Shown here in pieces: positions 8,407 to 16,905 of a DNA stretch of 64,000 nucleotides; positions within the stretch are counted from its first letter, which is position 1; every line of letters begins with the position of its first letter. The stretch lies in assembly GCF_010731715.1 (NCBI RefSeq), contig NZ_AP022587.1:496001-560000 (forward strand), given 5' to 3'. The DNA is from Mycobacterium stomatepiae (GTDB lineage Bacteria > Actinomycetota > Actinomycetes > Mycobacteriales > Mycobacteriaceae). Under the pieces are notes generated by a model. That model was not told the DNA's origin and made no database searches. It worked only from the letters and a program-made list of their open reading frames with translations. The position numbers and the translations under genes are program-made.

Positions 8407-8732
8407 CACCGAATATGCTGTGCGCGAACGGTCTGTCCTGCGGGGAGATCTACGCTGGATGCCGCGGCGGGTCTTCAAGGCCGCTCCGCTTCCGGTTGGG
8501 ATCGCAAGCCTCAGCAAACAAACCTCCTCGGCATTTGGTAAGGGCGGGCAAGCGAGTCGGGCAATGGCTATCACGGCGATCAGCCCCGCTCCTCGATCAC
8601 ATCCCGACCGACTGCACTGCTATGTATCGCGACGAATACGGCCGAGACGAATATGGCGGGTTACCAGTAAAGTTGGGAGGCCGCTGGTCGATCATCACCC
8701 TGCTGGGTTCGACCGCCACAACGTGTGCGGGC
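8407..8732. other. Intergenic region without recognised features
   Basis: 326 bases between the TetR stop and a small minus-strand ORF. At 8624-8655 there is an imperfect tandem repeat of about 15 bases (GACGAATACGG, then GACGAATATGG). The open frames here lack coding character and ribosome sites. I see no gene. Confidence 0.4.
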
Positions 8733-8894
8733 TCATAAGATCCGGCGCCCGATATTGGCGACCAGTCCCCCGTCTCTGATGGCATGGTTGATGACGTCGG
8801 CGATGCCTGGGTCAAGTCGTCGGGTCTGCGCGTAAGTGATCCCGGTTGGGCGTAACGCATCACCCAGCTCCGGTTTTGTGTTGTCATCCGGCAT
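8733..8894 (-). CDS. Possible 53-residue protein coupled to the amidotransferase gene
   Basis: An ATG at 8894 overlaps the stop of the amidotransferase frame (ATGCCGGATGA) and opens a 53-codon ORF. It starts MPDDNTKPELGDALRPTGIT and ends IRDGGLVANIGRRIL. The overlap would allow translational coupling. Composition is protein-like, with acidic and amphipathic stretches, but no family is recognised. It may be a real small partner, or the start of a larger gene that has been truncated. Confidence 0.35.
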   Translation of the reverse strand: MPDDNTKPELGDALRPTGITYAQTRRLDPGIADVINHAIRDGGLVANIGRRIL

Positions 8895-9599
8895 TATTCG
8901 CGGCTTCGCTCAGAAGGCCGATGATCAGCGGGTGTGGAGCATTGGGTGTGCTCCATGTCTGCGGGACGAACAACGTCGCCACAAAGAACCGAAGATGAGG
9001 GAGTTCGATGATGCGTGGTTCGCCGTCCTGGTCAGTGCCCGACACCACCAAGCCGGCGGCTGTCAGCGCCGGTAGGTGATCGAGGTTGAACCCGAAGTTG
9101 CAGTAATACTTCTCGACGACCGTGTGTTGCTTGTAAAAGCGGGCAGCAGTGGTGTTCTCACTTACCTTGACAGTCATCGTCTGGCCGACCAGTGAGCAGC
9201 TCAGTGCCGTGATGAAAAGGTCCGATGCGTAGGGGTCGTACTCTGCATGCGCGGCGTCGCTGAATCCCAACACGTTACGTGCATATTCGAGAACTACGTG
9301 CTGGTATCCCCCACACATGTGCCCAGAAGCGGGATGTCGTGCTCGCGGGCGTAGCGGATCACCTTCAATGCGCCGGTCATACTGCGGTACGGGCTTCCCG
9401 GAGCGATCCACCACCCGGTATCGCCGGAGAGTTCGTCGCTAGGCATGCCCTCGGCAACATCGGTGGCGATCCATTCCACTGCGACCGGCGGGTTGGAAGC
9501 TTTCACGCTCTGAGCGTGCTCGACGGCCGGCGCGATGGCGTTGTGCGGATCGAAGTTTGGCTGAAACTCGCCAACAATCCCTATCCGGGCCGGTGCCAT
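8884..9599 (-). pseudogene. CTP synthase C-terminal-region-like class I glutamine amidotransferase, frameshifted
   Basis: Two frames make one protein of about 237 residues. The first starts at ATG 9599 (MAPARIGIVGEFQPNFDPHN) and runs through WWIAPGSPYRSMTGALKVI to PLLGTC. The second resumes at CGGYQHVVLEYARNVLGF and ends at 8884. GTCGG is the nucleophile elbow of class I glutaminases. The break sits exactly there: 'tgtgtggggg' in place of 'tgtggggg', a 2-base GT duplication near 9312-9316. The family is annotated as CTP synthase C-terminal region-related (seleno)protein. A 2-base change in a dinucleotide run points to slippage. As written the catalytic half is lost. Confidence 0.75.
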
Positions 9600-9696
9600 A
9601 CGAAAATGCTGCCACACCAGCGAGCACGGACTCAGCCGATTAATTGCCGTTAATCGGCGCCGTCCAGGTTTAGCTGAGACGACTGACGTCAAAAGC

Positions 9697-9812
9697 TTGT
9701 CGCCGGATGAGCTGCTCACCACAACGCGCGCTGTTCGCCGCCGGCTGGACTTGGACCGGCCGGTCGAACTCGACGTGATTAAAGACTGCCTACGAGTTGC
9801 TCTGCAGGCCGG
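9697..9812 (+). pseudogene. Nitroreductase N-terminal stub
   Basis: From a TTG at 9697 the frame reads SPDELLTTTRAVRRRLDLDR, then PVELDVIKDCLRVALQA, a clear match to the N-terminus of mycobacterial nitroreductases, where APTGSN normally follows. The similarity stops at about 9812, exactly where the convergent lysE gene ends. Beyond that point the frame is just a shadow of lysE. The gene was probably truncated by a deletion reaching the lysE 3' end. Confidence 0.6.
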
Positions 9813-10412
9813 TCAGGACAGGATCAGCGAGGCGGCTAGGGCGACCATGGTCACCGCGATCACGCCGTCCAGAATCCGCCACGTCAGCGGGTTGGCGAAT
9901 AGGCCGGCCAGGCGCCGCGCCCCGAACCCGAGACTGACGAACCACACCACGCTCGCGGTCACCGCACCGATGCCGAATAACCATCGGCCGTCGGCGTGCT
10001 GGTTGGCCAGCGTTCCCAGGAGTACGACAGTGTCGAGGTAGACGTGCGGGTTCAAGAAGGTCAGAGCCAGGCAGGTAAGCACCACCGAGAGCAGCTGAGC
10101 TGAGCCGTCCTGGCTCGGGGCCATCGTGGAAGGCCGCAGCGCCCGGCGGGCGGCCAGTGCGCCGTAACCGAGCAGAAATGCCGCGCCGCCTAGTGTTGCG
10201 ATGGCGACGGTCTGCGGATGTGCCGTGACCAGTGCGCCGACACCGGCGATGCCGGCCGTGATAAGCAGCAGATCGGAGATCGCGCACACGCTGACAACGG
10301 CCAGGACATGCTCGCGCCGGATGCCCTGCCGCAGCACGAATGCGTTCTGGGCGCCGATCGCCGCGATTAGCGTGAACGAGGAAAGGAATCCGACCAGGAC
10401 GGGCGAGTTCAT
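9813..10412 (-). CDS. lysE: LysE/ArgO-family basic amino acid exporter
   Basis: 199 residues with five to six hydrophobic segments. The family N-terminus is [20 protein letters not shown]. An Asp near residue 47 ([12 protein letters not shown]) and [19 protein letters not shown] match LysE exporters, which remove excess lysine and arginine. It is divergent from lysG, as in Rv1986/Rv1985c of M. tuberculosis. LysG activates lysE when basic amino acids accumulate. Here lysG is frameshifted, so expression may be lost. The gene itself is intact. Confidence 0.9.
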   Translation of the reverse strand: MNSPVLVGFLSSFTLIAAIGAQNAFVLRQGIRREHVLAVVSVCAISDLLLITAGIAGVGALVTAHPQTVAIATLGGAAFLLGYGALAARRALRPSTMAPSQDGSAQLLSVVLTCLALTFLNPHVYLDTVVLLGTLANQHADGRWLFGIGAVTASVVWFVSLGFGARRLAGLFANPLTWRILDGVIAVTMVALAASLILS

Positions 10413-10468
10413 GCCTTCACGCTACGAAAGTGCACGAAATCAGTCCAGCTAATCATTCTTGTGTAGCA

Positions 10469-10481
10469 TTAGAATAACTAA
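10469..10481. promoter_or_regulatory. LysG-type operator between lysE and lysG
   Basis: TTAGAATAACTAA, or TTAGTTATTCTAA on the other strand, is an AT-rich dyad with TTAG/CTAA ends in the 76-bp gap between the divergent genes. It fits the T-N11-A rule for LysR sites and resembles LysG sites described upstream of lysE in actinobacteria. Confidence 0.5.
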
Positions 10482-10488
10482 TGTGGTC

Positions 10489-11356
10489 ATGGACGGCGAC
10501 CAGTTGGCGGCTCTCGCCGCCGTGATCGAGGCGGGCAGCTTTGACGCCGCAGCCGAGCGTTTGCGCGTCACGCCGTCGGCCATCAGCCAACGGATCAAAT
10601 CGCTGGAACAGCGGGTCGGGCAGGTGCTGGTGGTCCGGCAGAAGCCGTGCACCGCGACCCTCGCGGCTGTTCCGCTGTTGCGGCTGGCAGCCCAGACGGC
10701 CGTGCTCGAGGCCGAGGCGTTGGCCGAGATGGGCGGCGGTAGCCCGTCGACGGTTCGAGTCGCCATCGCGGTGAACGCCGACTCGATGGCGACCTGGTTC
10801 GCTTCGGTCTTCGAACGACTGCCGGGTGTTTTGTTCGACATCCGCATCGAGGATCAAGACCACTCCGCGCGGCTGCTGCGGGACGGATCGGTCATGGGTG
10901 CGGTGACCACCGAACGCGCACCGATCCCAGGGTGCCGGGTGCACTCGTTGGGCCGGATGCGGTACCTGCCAGTGGCGAGTGAGTCCTACCTGCAGCGGTG
11001 GCTACCGGAAGGGTTCACGGCCGGCGCGGCCGCCGTCGCCCCGTCGCTGGCGTGGAATCGGGCGGACGCATTGCAGGATACGTTGGTACGCGGGGTATTT
11101 CGTCGTGACATCGCAAGGCCGACCCATTTCGTGCCGACGGCCGAAGGGTTCGCCGCCGCGGGCCCGCGCCGGCCTCGGCTGGGGGATGTTCCCCGAGGCG
11201 ATCGTCGGCCCGGAGATCGCTGCGGGATCGTTCGTCCGGATCTGCGATGTCCACCTCGACGTCCCACTGTTCTGGCAGTGTTGGAGACTGGACAGCCACC
11301 TGGTCAACAGCATCACCTCCGCGGTCGCCGAAGCCGCTGCCGGATCACACCGTTGA
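10489..11356 (+). pseudogene. lysG: LysG/ArgP-type LysR regulator, frameshifted near residue 225
   Basis: Starts at ATG 10489 (MDGDQLAALAAVIEAGSFDA). The helix-turn-helix is ERLRVTPSAISQRIKSLEQR, and the effector domain follows (VAIAVNADSMATWFASVFER, IEDQDHSARLLRDG). After THFVPTAEGFAAA the frame breaks near 11160 (GCGGGCCC). Removing one G restores ARAGLGWGMFPE and DVHLDVPLFWQCWRLDSHLV, ending at 11356, which matches Rv1985c-type LysG. The intact product would be 288 residues. As read it carries about 100 foreign residues instead of the last 65. It may still bind DNA but probably not sense lysine properly. Confidence 0.85.
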
Positions 11357-12309
11357 CCGCAACTTCCGAACGGACCGGCCCGCGACAGCCCTACTGCGCC
11401 TGGGCCCGGGTGGTTTCCACGCTGTTAGCCGAATCGAGGGCAACGTGACTCACCACGCCCGACCCGCCCACCGTCGATGACGTGCTCGACGTCATCTATC
11501 ACCTAGGACGCGACCTGCCAAACCGCCGACGCGGTCTACCAGTCAGCGCTGGGGGCGCGACGGTGGCGTAGGAAAGCTGCGCAACGACGTCTATACATCG
11601 CAATTCAAGGACCGAGACATGACATGAGGTCGTGTCACTTCCTGTCGGGGGATTCGGCAGCGCCTACGCGCAGTCTGCACCTGTACCGAGTCGGTCGCGA
11701 AGTAGCCACCTATCACTCCCCCGCCGGCACCTTCGAGCAATATCCACGTATCGAATATGTAGCGTTACCAGCAGATGAATCACACCTGCACGCTATCCAA
11801 GGCGCTGCTCCGGACGCTGTGTGAATTTCCGTCACTCACCTGCGATTTGGCGCGAACGACCTCAGAAGTTGATTGCGCGCCCGGACTTGGGGACCGAGAT
11901 TGTTGCCGTCGTCTCGATGCCTGACATCACCCACCAATCCGGCCGCGGCCATTGCTGCCTCGGGGCGGTTTCCGGATGGCATCAAACGTCATGCATCTCA
12001 GCACCTTTCGCCTGCGCGGCGAGGGGGTCCAAAGGACAGGCTTCACCTTCGAATACGTAATCCCCCTGCATAAGTAGTAACCGGGAGGAATATTGGCCAA
12101 TTTAATCCCCATGAGTTGACTGTGGCCGGCCGATGCGGTGGCGCATCCGTCGCGGTCACACCAACCGCATCGGCCAGCACCCCGTTGCGAGCATCCCCAC
12201 CGACGACCGCGCATTCCGTCCTTGAAAAAGCGACTCGAGCGCCCCTGCGCCACAAGAGTATTGGGGCCACCAACCGAGACAGTACCCAACGTGGCCAAGA
12301 ACGCTGTCG
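11357..12309. other. Gene-poor stretch with possible remnants
   Basis: About 950 bases without an intact gene. At 11624-11824 a 66-codon plus-strand frame (RVGREVATYHSPAGTFEQYP) looks protein-like but has no recognised family. At about 11984-12075 on the minus strand a short frame reads MQGDYVFEGEACPLDPLAAQ and ends AKGAEMHDV; it may be a gene tail. No transposase or attachment site was found. The region separates the lysE/lysG pair from the PPE-PE-esx cassette. Confidence 0.35.
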
Positions 12310-12490
12310 CGGTCAGAATTGTCCGCGGTTCGGTCCGCGCGATCGCTTTCTCACGATCCGCGGCCAGCGCAATGCTGCACGGGTACGGACATGTAACTGT
12401 CCATCGCTTCTTGGGACGCCCACTCGAACACCTGGATCTCCAGCGGCCCGCAGTCTGCGCCGTCTGCCCGGGCTCGAGGCACGACCCTGC
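12310..12490 (-). pseudogene. Remnant of a small ABM/DUF1330-like protein
   Basis: Read across two frames, the minus strand gives [20 protein letters not shown], then [12 protein letters not shown], then after a shift ALAADREKAIARTEP. That order and spacing is typical of small dimeric alpha/beta-barrel proteins of about 100 residues. No single frame joins the parts and no clean start is left. Product is presumably inactive. Confidence 0.45.
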
Positions 12491-12738
12491 CGCCGTGCTC
12501 AGTTCAGCAATTTTCATTTCCCCTGATCAATTCGAAGGGTCCGGTTGGCTTCTACGAAACCGTATGTGGCCCTGCCTACTCGAACATTTTGTTATTTCCC
12601 GCAACAGGGACTTGTGGTGGTAGCGGCGGCAAATTATTCTTGCTGTCCAGGGGAGTCGTGATTCACATCACATCTACGGGCGGTGGGTGTAATCGCGTCA
12701 GCAGAGTCATTACGCCAACTCGGCGAGGGGGACGAGAC

Positions 12739-13980
12739 GTGGATTTCGGTTTGCTGCCGCCCGAGATTAATTCAGCACTCATGTATGCCGGCCCGGGGTC
12801 CGGGCCGATGCTTGCCGCGGCGGCGGGCTGGGATGCGGTGGCTGCCCAACTGGAATCGGCGGCAGCCGGGTGCTCGTCGGAGCTCTCTGGTTTGATCGGC
12901 CGTTGGTTGGGTCCGTCCTCGATGAGGATGGCGGCTGCGGGTACGCGCCAGGTTCTGTGGTTACAAGCCAGCGCCGCCCGGGCCGCGCAGACCGCAGCGC
13001 AGGCCTACACCGCCGCAGCTGCCTACGAGGCCGCCTACGCCATGACGGTGCCCCCACCGCTGATCGCTGCCAATCGTGCGCAGCTGCTGATGCTGGTCGC
13101 CACCAACTTTTTCGGACAAAACACCCCGGCGATCGCGGCCACCGAAGCCCAATATGGGCAGATGTGGATTCAAGACGCCACTGCCATGTACGCCTACGCC
13201 GCCGACTCGGAAGCCGCCAGCACACTGGAGTCTTTTGACGAGCCTCAGCAGACCACCAATGAGAACGGCCAGGCGAACCAGGCCAACGCTGTCGCTCGCA
13301 ACGCCGCCCAAAACACCACCAGCCGAACACAATCCGTGATCCAACAGCTCAGCTCGAACACCCAGCAGGTGACCTCAACCCCTGGCGGCGTCGACCCGCC
13401 GTTACCTGCCGGTAGCAGCGCCAACGTCGCACCCGGTGGCGCCACGATCGGTGATGGCGTCACGGTCACCGTCGGCAACGGTGCCGTCATCGACGTCGCA
13501 ACTCCGCAGACCGGACCAATGATTTTTGCGAACACCGACCTCAGCTACGTGGCCGGCGGCACGACCTACATCATCCCTCAAGGCCAGACAGTGTTGTTGG
13601 GTCAGGTGGGCGGTGTCGGCGTTCCCGGCCAAATAACCAGCGGCACCTTCACGGTCACGGCTCAGGCGCCGTTGGACGTTCTCACCATTCCCAGCGGTTC
13701 CATCACCGGCGCCACCGGCGGCGCTATGGTCACCGAAGATGCGGCTGGACTTGTGGCCGCCATTAACAGCGGCTCCATCATTACTGCCCCGGCCGTCGCC
13801 CCGGTCGCTCCCGTCTCCTCGTCCGGCGGGTTGGCGGCCGCGGTGCCCGCGGCGGCCTCGCCGGGCCTGGCGGGTACGGCGGGCATTCAACCCCAGCTCG
13901 ATGTGGATGGGCTCCGAGAATGGGCGCGCACAGTGGCTGGTGCTGACGCCGTTGCTGATCTGTCAGCGGGTCTGGATTGA
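12739..13980 (+). CDS. PPE-family protein with an atypical C-terminus
   Basis: 413 residues from GTG 12739, which has GAGGGGGACGAG just upstream. The PPE domain (about residues 1-170) starts [20 protein letters not shown] and has the conserved helical pair, including [13 protein letters not shown] and [20 protein letters not shown]. Residues 170-235 are rich in Gln/Asn/Thr. The rest is Gly/Val/Thr-rich with beta-type repeats ([20 protein letters not shown]). No SVP or MPTR signature is present. It leads a PPE-PE-esx-esx cassette; PE-PPE heterodimers are exported by ESX systems with EspG chaperones. The ESX genes downstream point to ESX-5. Confidence 0.9.
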   Translation: MDFGLLPPEINSALMYAGPGSGPMLAAAAGWDAVAAQLESAAAGCSSELSGLIGRWLGPSSMRMAAAGTRQVLWLQASAARAAQTAAQAYTAAAAYEAAYAMTVPPPLIAANRAQLLMLVATNFFGQNTPAIAATEAQYGQMWIQDATAMYAYAADSEAASTLESFDEPQQTTNENGQANQANAVARNAAQNTTSRTQSVIQQLSSNTQQVTSTPGGVDPPLPAGSSANVAPGGATIGDGVTVTVGNGAVIDVATPQTGPMIFANTDLSYVAGGTTYIIPQGQTVLLGQVGGVGVPGQITSGTFTVTAQAPLDVLTIPSGSITGATGGAMVTEDAAGLVAAINSGSIITAPAVAPVAPVSSSGGLAAAVPAAASPGLAGTAGIQPQLDVDGLREWARTVAGADAVADLSAGLD

Positions 13981-14313
13981 CGACTGGGGAGATGTCCATT
14001 GAAACCTAATAAATTGGTGGGCAAGGTAATTCATCCCTTGCATGGGAGGCTTCACGCATTTTCCGGTGTCCAGGCTGCAAGGGCGCCGGACCAGAAGCGA
14101 CCCCTGCGCTCGGCTCGTTGCCCACCCGCCGAGTTGCCCGGTGGCGCCCCCGAGATCGAGGCGGCATTTCCCCGGGTCGTCGATACGCGCACTCGATTGC
14201 GAAGGCGCGGACCTCACGGCCACCCGGTAAACAAAGTCGTAAATAGGTGTGAATGTCCTTATTCGGGACGTCGATCGTTATCGCACACAACGGATTATGG
14301 AGGAGGAATCAAT
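13981..14313. other. PPE-PE spacer
   Basis: 333 bases between the PPE stop and PE start. I see no gene and no strong hairpin. A strong AGGAGGA ribosome site is at its 3' end (14301). The length suggests PE may have its own promoter here, though none is clear. Confidence 0.4.
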
Positions 14314-14613
14314 ATGTCGTTTGTGACGACACAGCCGGAGGCTTTGGCCGCTGCAGCCGGGACCCTGCAGGGTATCGGTTCTGCTCTGAGCGCCCAGAAC
14401 GCGGCTGCGGCGGCCCCGACGACCGGGGTGGTGCCGGCAGCGGCCGACGAGGTTTCGGCGCTTACTGCGGCTCAGTTTGCCGCACATGCACAGATGTATC
14501 AGGCAGTCAGCGCTCAGGCGACGGCGATTCACGAGCAGTTTGTGAACACGCTGTCGATCAGCTCGGGTTCGTACGCGGCTACGGAAGCCGCTAACGCGGC
14601 CGCTGCCGGCTAA
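14314..14613 (+). CDS. PE-family protein (PE domain only)
   Basis: 99 residues from ATG 14314 with a near-perfect AGGAGGA site. Begins MSFVTTQPEALAAAAGTLQG, the standard PE domain: two antiparallel helices. It ends soon after SYAATEA, which supplies the YxxxE secretion signal of type VII substrates. There is no PGRS extension. The order PPE-PE-EsxM-like-EsxN-like matches the PPE27-PE19-esxM-esxN block of ESX-5 and its ESX-5a type duplications. Confidence 0.93.
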   Translation: MSFVTTQPEALAAAAGTLQGIGSALSAQNAAAAAPTTGVVPAAADEVSALTAAQFAAHAQMYQAVSAQATAIHEQFVNTLSISSGSYAATEAANAAAAG

Positions 14614-14847
14614 CTGGCTTTCGTCGTTTGGGGCTTAAGGACGCCCACAGCGAAGTGGGTTCCGCGCCAGTCGCTCAGTGGTCGGGCAAACTTTCTCAGT
14701 GAGTAGGTGGTCCGCGGGGTGCTGGTTAGGAGGGGGAACATCCTTAGGTATCCGGTTCGGCGGTTACATCAGTACTCGTAACCCGGTCGAATCATCGCTA
14801 TCCACAACAAAATCTCGGATCGCAAGTAATGAAGGAGTAAAGGCAAC

Positions 14848-15144
14848 ATGGCAACACGTTTTATGACCGACCCGCACGCGATGCGTGCGATGGCGGGCCG
14901 TTTTGAGATGCATGCGCAGACGGTGTCGGATGAGGCTCGCAAGATGTGGGCGTCGTCGATGAACATCGCCGGTGCGGGCTGGAGCGGTCAGGCCCAGGCC
15001 ACGTCGTACGACACGATGGGTCAGATGAACCAGGCGTTCAACAACATTGTCAACATGCTCCACGGCGTGCGTGACGGGCTGATCCGTGACGCGAACAATT
15101 ACGAGACGCAAGAGCAGGCCTCGCAGCAGGCCCTCAGTCACTAG
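14848..15144 (+). CDS. WXG100 protein of the EsxJ/K/M/P/W subfamily
   Basis: 98 residues. [20 protein letters not shown], the WxG turn ([10 protein letters not shown]) and [20 protein letters not shown] identify the EsxM-like subfamily (known as QILSS; here the tail is QQALSH). YETQE near the C-terminus fits the YxxxD/E export motif. It should form a 1:1 helical dimer with the next protein and leave by ESX-5. A ribosome site (AAGGAGTAAAGG) precedes it. It is intact. Confidence 0.95.
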   Translation: MATRFMTDPHAMRAMAGRFEMHAQTVSDEARKMWASSMNIAGAGWSGQAQATSYDTMGQMNQAFNNIVNMLHGVRDGLIRDANNYETQEQASQQALSH

Positions 15145-15192
15145 CCGTCATAGCTACGGCTGGGTAACTTTCAGACCTTAGGAGAAAACGCT

Positions 15193-15477
15193 ATGAGCAT
15201 TAATTACCAGTTCGGAGATGTGGACGCGCATGGCGCGTTGATTCGCGCGCAGGCCGCCTCGTTGGAGGCCGAGCACCAGGCCATCGTTCGCGATGTGTTG
15301 GCTGCCGGTGACTTCTGGGGTGGCGCCGGTTCGGTGGCGTGCCAGGAGTTCATCACCCAGTTGGGTCGCAACTTCCAGGTGATCTACGAGCAGGCCAACC
15401 AGCACGGGCAGAAGGTGCAAAGTGCCGGCAACAACATGGCCAGCACCGACAGCGCCGTCGGGTCCAGCTGGGCCTGA
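15193..15477 (+). CDS. WXG100 protein of the EsxI/L/N/O/V (Mtb9.9) subfamily
   Basis: 94 residues, starting MSINYQFGDVDAHGALIRAQ. The WxG motif is AAGDFWGGAGSVACQEF, and the end is TDSAVGSSWA. It is nearly identical along its length to Mtb9.9 proteins, which are T-cell antigens and ESX-5 substrates. The gene lies 48 bp after its partner, with AGGAGAAAA before the ATG. A strong terminator hairpin follows. Confidence 0.95.
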   Translation: MSINYQFGDVDAHGALIRAQAASLEAEHQAIVRDVLAAGDFWGGAGSVACQEFITQLGRNFQVIYEQANQHGQKVQSAGNNMASTDSAVGSSWA

Positions 15478-15496
15478 TACCCGAAACTTCAGGCGC

Positions 15497-15526
15497 GGCA
15501 GCACACCATACTTTGGGTGTGCTGCC
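15497..15526 (+). terminator. Terminator hairpin after the esx pair
   Basis: GGCAGCACACC (15497-15507) pairs perfectly with GGTGTGCTGCC (15516-15526) around an 8-base loop, 20 bp after the last esx stop codon. With an 11-bp GC-rich stem, it marks the end of the PPE-PE-esx unit. Confidence 0.75.
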
Positions 15527-15688
15527 CCGCCAGTTCGCCTCTGTGGTAGTGGGCCGCGTCGGCACGCGTATCGCTTTGGTGCTGGCCGCGAAAGGTTTTA
15601 CCAGACAAGGCAACTCAGCTAGTTCGCCAATGCTGGTGACCTCCGGCCAGATGGCCGTGGCCGCGTTTCCGATTGAACGGACCTGCTG

Positions 15689-15934
15689 CTAGCCCATGGT
15701 CAAGATCGCACCGGCGGAGACGCCCATCATCGCCAAGAGCGCCACTAAGATCACCGTGAACGACGCACGCAAGATGTCTTCTTCCGTGATTCGCCAGCCC
15801 GGCTTCCGTTCGGCGGGAACAGTCTTTCCTCGCCAACCGAAAGCGTTGATACTTGCCACCGCTAAAGCGAGATCGTTATGCGCGTCGGCCGCGAGGCTCT
15901 CAATTGGGTCGTTCGCGGCGAGTGCGGTCGTCAT
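15689..15934 (-). CDS. Small membrane protein, unknown function
   Basis: 81 residues. A polar N-terminal half (MTTALAANDPIESLAADAHN, then FGWRGKTVP) is followed by one hydrophobic segment at the C-terminus (ASFTVILVALLAMMGVSAGA). A GGGGG ribosome site precedes the ATG. The gene is alone and convergent with the esx unit. The single C-terminal helix suggests a small tail-anchored membrane protein. No family recognised. Confidence 0.55.
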   Translation of the reverse strand: MTTALAANDPIESLAADAHNDLALAVASINAFGWRGKTVPAERKPGWRITEEDILRASFTVILVALLAMMGVSAGAILTMG

Positions 15935-16235
15935 GTCAGCCCCCAGGCTTGCGGACGCCGATAGGCGCTATTAAAAGGCAGAAAGTTTCGGTCTGGTACC
16001 TCCGAAAATACTGGTGCGAGATCACGATTGCGGTAAAGATCCTTAACGGTCACAGCACACTTTTGTGCTGCCGCATCGCGCCTAAGGCACCGTCAACCTC
16101 GGTGGACCACTCTGTTTTTGCCTGCACGCGAGCGCATTTAGCCTCACGGCGTATTCGATCAGCCGTGTATTGCTTCGTACCTCAGCAGGACCGAAGGCCC
16201 GGGAGGGTGCGGGTTTCCAACACTGGCAGCGAGGT
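15935..16235. other. Intergenic region without recognised features
   Basis: 301 bases between the small membrane protein start and the end of the broken reductase-like gene. I see no gene or strong dyad. It should hold the promoter of the small membrane protein. Confidence 0.35.
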
Positions 16236-16718
16236 TCAGAACGGCAGTGTTGGGAAGAACGGGGTGCCGCCGCCCACGGCGGTGGGCGCGACGACGACCC
16301 GGTACTCGTCCACCAGTCCGGCCTGCACGATCGGTGCGGCCAGCGTCGCGCCGCCCACCTCCACCCTGCCGTCGGTGTCGGCTTTCAGCTTCGTCACCAC
16401 CTCGACCGGGTCGCCGCGCTCGAGATGGGAATTCCAGTCGACGGATCCAGGGTGCGCGAGAACACGACCTTCGGCATGTCGCGCCAGATGCGGGCGAAGT
16501 CGACGATCAAAGGGGTGGCGTCCGGGGCCTTGTTGGCGGTCGGCCAGTACGCCGACATCAGTTCGTAGAGCCGCCGCCCGTAGAACGCGCACGCGGTCTC
16601 CCGCTTGAAGTCGTTCCAGTACTGCTCAGCTCCTCGCTCGGATCGCTCCAGTCCTATTGCCCTGTTCATCGGCGATGTACCCGTCTACCGACACGTTGAA
16701 GCCATAGATGAGTTTGCC
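16236..16718 (-). pseudogene. RibD_C/dihydrofolate-reductase-like protein with two frameshifts
   Basis: Three frames are needed. Frame one (about 16718-16640) reads KLIYGFNVSVDGYIADEQGN. Frame two reads YWNDFKRETACAFYGRRLYE, then IVDFARIWRDMPKVVFSRTL. Frame three reads SVDWNSHLERGDPVEVVTKL and ends AAPIVQAGLVDEYRVVVAPT with stop at 16236. Together they give the usual ~185-residue RibD C-terminal-like reductase. The shifts lie near 16640 and near 16444 (ctggatccg, one base short). No start codon is clear. The gene is non-functional as written. Confidence 0.75.
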
Positions 16719-16905
16719 CCTGCGGATAAGACTGGCCCGGAGGACGAAACTCATCTCGACAGCAACAGTTTTCAGACATCGAGGCTGGTGCGCGGTGCTT
16801 GGTCAATGGTCGACTCTGTTCAGGGCTACTCATCGTCTGATGAGATGAGCCGGCTTACGGGCACACTAGGACACGCAGCCGACGCTATGGAGGACCGATA
16901 CCGGA

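Noticed and set aside
1..9812. Nitroreductase C-terminus at 1-188 and N-terminal stub at 9697-9812 as two halves of one gene split by insertion
   Set aside because: Both are on the plus strand but in the wrong order (tail first), and no repeats or mobile element mark the junctions. They are more likely two different genes.
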